Shown here: in pieces, positions 5,041-5,393 of the stretch
How positions within the stretch are numbered: position 1 is the stretch's first letter
How the letters are laid out: the number at the start of each line of letters is the position of its first letter
Assembly (NCBI GenBank): GCA_021203585.1
Contig: JAJQAW010000023.1
Coordinates: 1 to 5,393, forward strand
Direction: 5' to 3'
Source: Rikenellaceae bacterium
Lineage (GTDB): Bacteria; Bacteroidota; Bacteroidia; Bacteroidales; Rikenellaceae
Length of the DNA: 5,393 nt
Notes under the pieces: model-generated
Database searches by the model: none
Seen by the model: the letters and a program-made list of their open reading frames with translations, nothing else
Told to the model about the DNA's origin: nothing
Program-made: the position numbers and the translations under genes

Positions 5041-5393
5041 TCAAATCAGGGAGCGCATCACCCCTTCCAAATCCTCCAGGCGGAGTGAATTGGCCGCATC
5101 ACTCCTGGCCCGGTCCGGATCGGGATGTACCTCCAGAAACCATCCGTTGGCTCCGAATGCCTGGGCCACCCGGGCCATGGCCGGAACGAATTCCCGATTC
5201 CCGGAGGTGACCCCTGCTCCGCCGCCCGGCCGCTGCACGGAATGGGTGCAATCCATGATCACCCGCGGGGTAATTTGCAGCATATCCGGAATATTCCGGA
5301 AATCGACGACCAAATTGTTGTACCCGAACATATTTCCCCGTTCCGTCAACCATACCAGATCGTTTCCGCTTTGCAGGACTTTCTCTACCGGAA
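5041..5393 (-). CDS. kdsA: 3-deoxy-D-manno-octulosonate 8-phosphate synthase, C-terminal 116 residues (cut by window edge)
   Basis: Condenses phosphoenolpyruvate with arabinose-5-phosphate to Kdo-8-phosphate in the cytoplasm. The frame is open from the right edge to TGA at 5043-5041; the start is outside. The visible part covers the last strands of the TIM barrel: LTERGNMFGYNNLVVDFR (compare LCDRG..FGYDNLVVD in E. coli KdsA), VIMDCTHSVQ, a PGGGAGVTSGN loop, and FLEVHPDPDRARSDAANSL. The His of DCTH, the Glu of FLEVHP and the Asp of RSDAAN match the three conserved C-terminal metal-site positions of the family. The fourth position, Cys in metal-dependent and Asn in metal-independent enzymes, lies outside, so the class cannot be told. 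Its position before kdsD, which makes its substrate, fits. Confidence 0.95.
   Translation of the reverse strand, partial: PVEKVLQSGNDLVWLTERGNMFGYNNLVVDFRNIPDMLQITPRVIMDCTHSVQRPGGGAGVTSGNREFVPAMARVAQAFGANGWFLEVHPDPDRARSDAANSLRLEDLEGVMRSLI

Noticed and set aside
2081..5310. Frequent TTCCGG/CCGGAA hexamers across the window
   Set aside because: They are scattered mostly inside genes with no fixed spacing or orientation; preferred codons at this GC content explain them.

Overview
The window looks like a piece of a Bacteroidetes chromosome, probably Bacteroidales, at roughly even GC. Four things point that way: TAnnTTTG-type -7 boxes upstream of genes, the long (about 390-residue) PurM, a lipid A/Kdo gene pair, and a short SSC-type lipoprotein with small CxxC zinc-ribbon proteins of a kind common in that phylum. 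The genus cannot be fixed from this sequence. Every gene I support is on the minus strand, so the coding order runs from the right edge to the left.

Layout from right to left. (1) 5393-3983: the C-terminal third of kdsA, then kdsD. These supply Kdo for lipopolysaccharide: KdsD makes arabinose-5-phosphate, and KdsA condenses it with PEP. kdsD carries an in-frame TAG at codon 252 that cuts off its second CBS domain, although the reading frame continues cleanly to a natural end at 3983. (2) 3875-3381: a small predicted lipoprotein, closed by a strong hairpin terminator at 3334-3362. (3) 3259-1872: a stand-alone zinc-ribbon protein, followed on the same strand by a regulator with a paralogous zinc ribbon fused to an AraC-type DNA-binding domain and a GyrI-like effector domain. 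The regulator is broken by an in-frame TAA inside its DNA-binding domain. (4) 1705-530: purM, the AIR synthase of purine synthesis, with a good Bacteroidetes promoter and its own hairpin terminator. (5) 336-1: the N-terminal part of a low-specificity threonine aldolase, cut by the window edge.

Apart from kdsA-kdsD (Kdo synthesis) and the ribbon/ribbon-AraC pair (regulation), the neighbours look like unrelated housekeeping units with their own promoters and terminators. The main points of interest are two single-codon nonsense interruptions in otherwise intact genes 1.7 kb apart, the paired zinc-ribbon genes, and several short inverted repeats placed like operators. I see no mobile element, CRISPR array, tRNA or rRNA, and no gene-free stretch over 300 bases.
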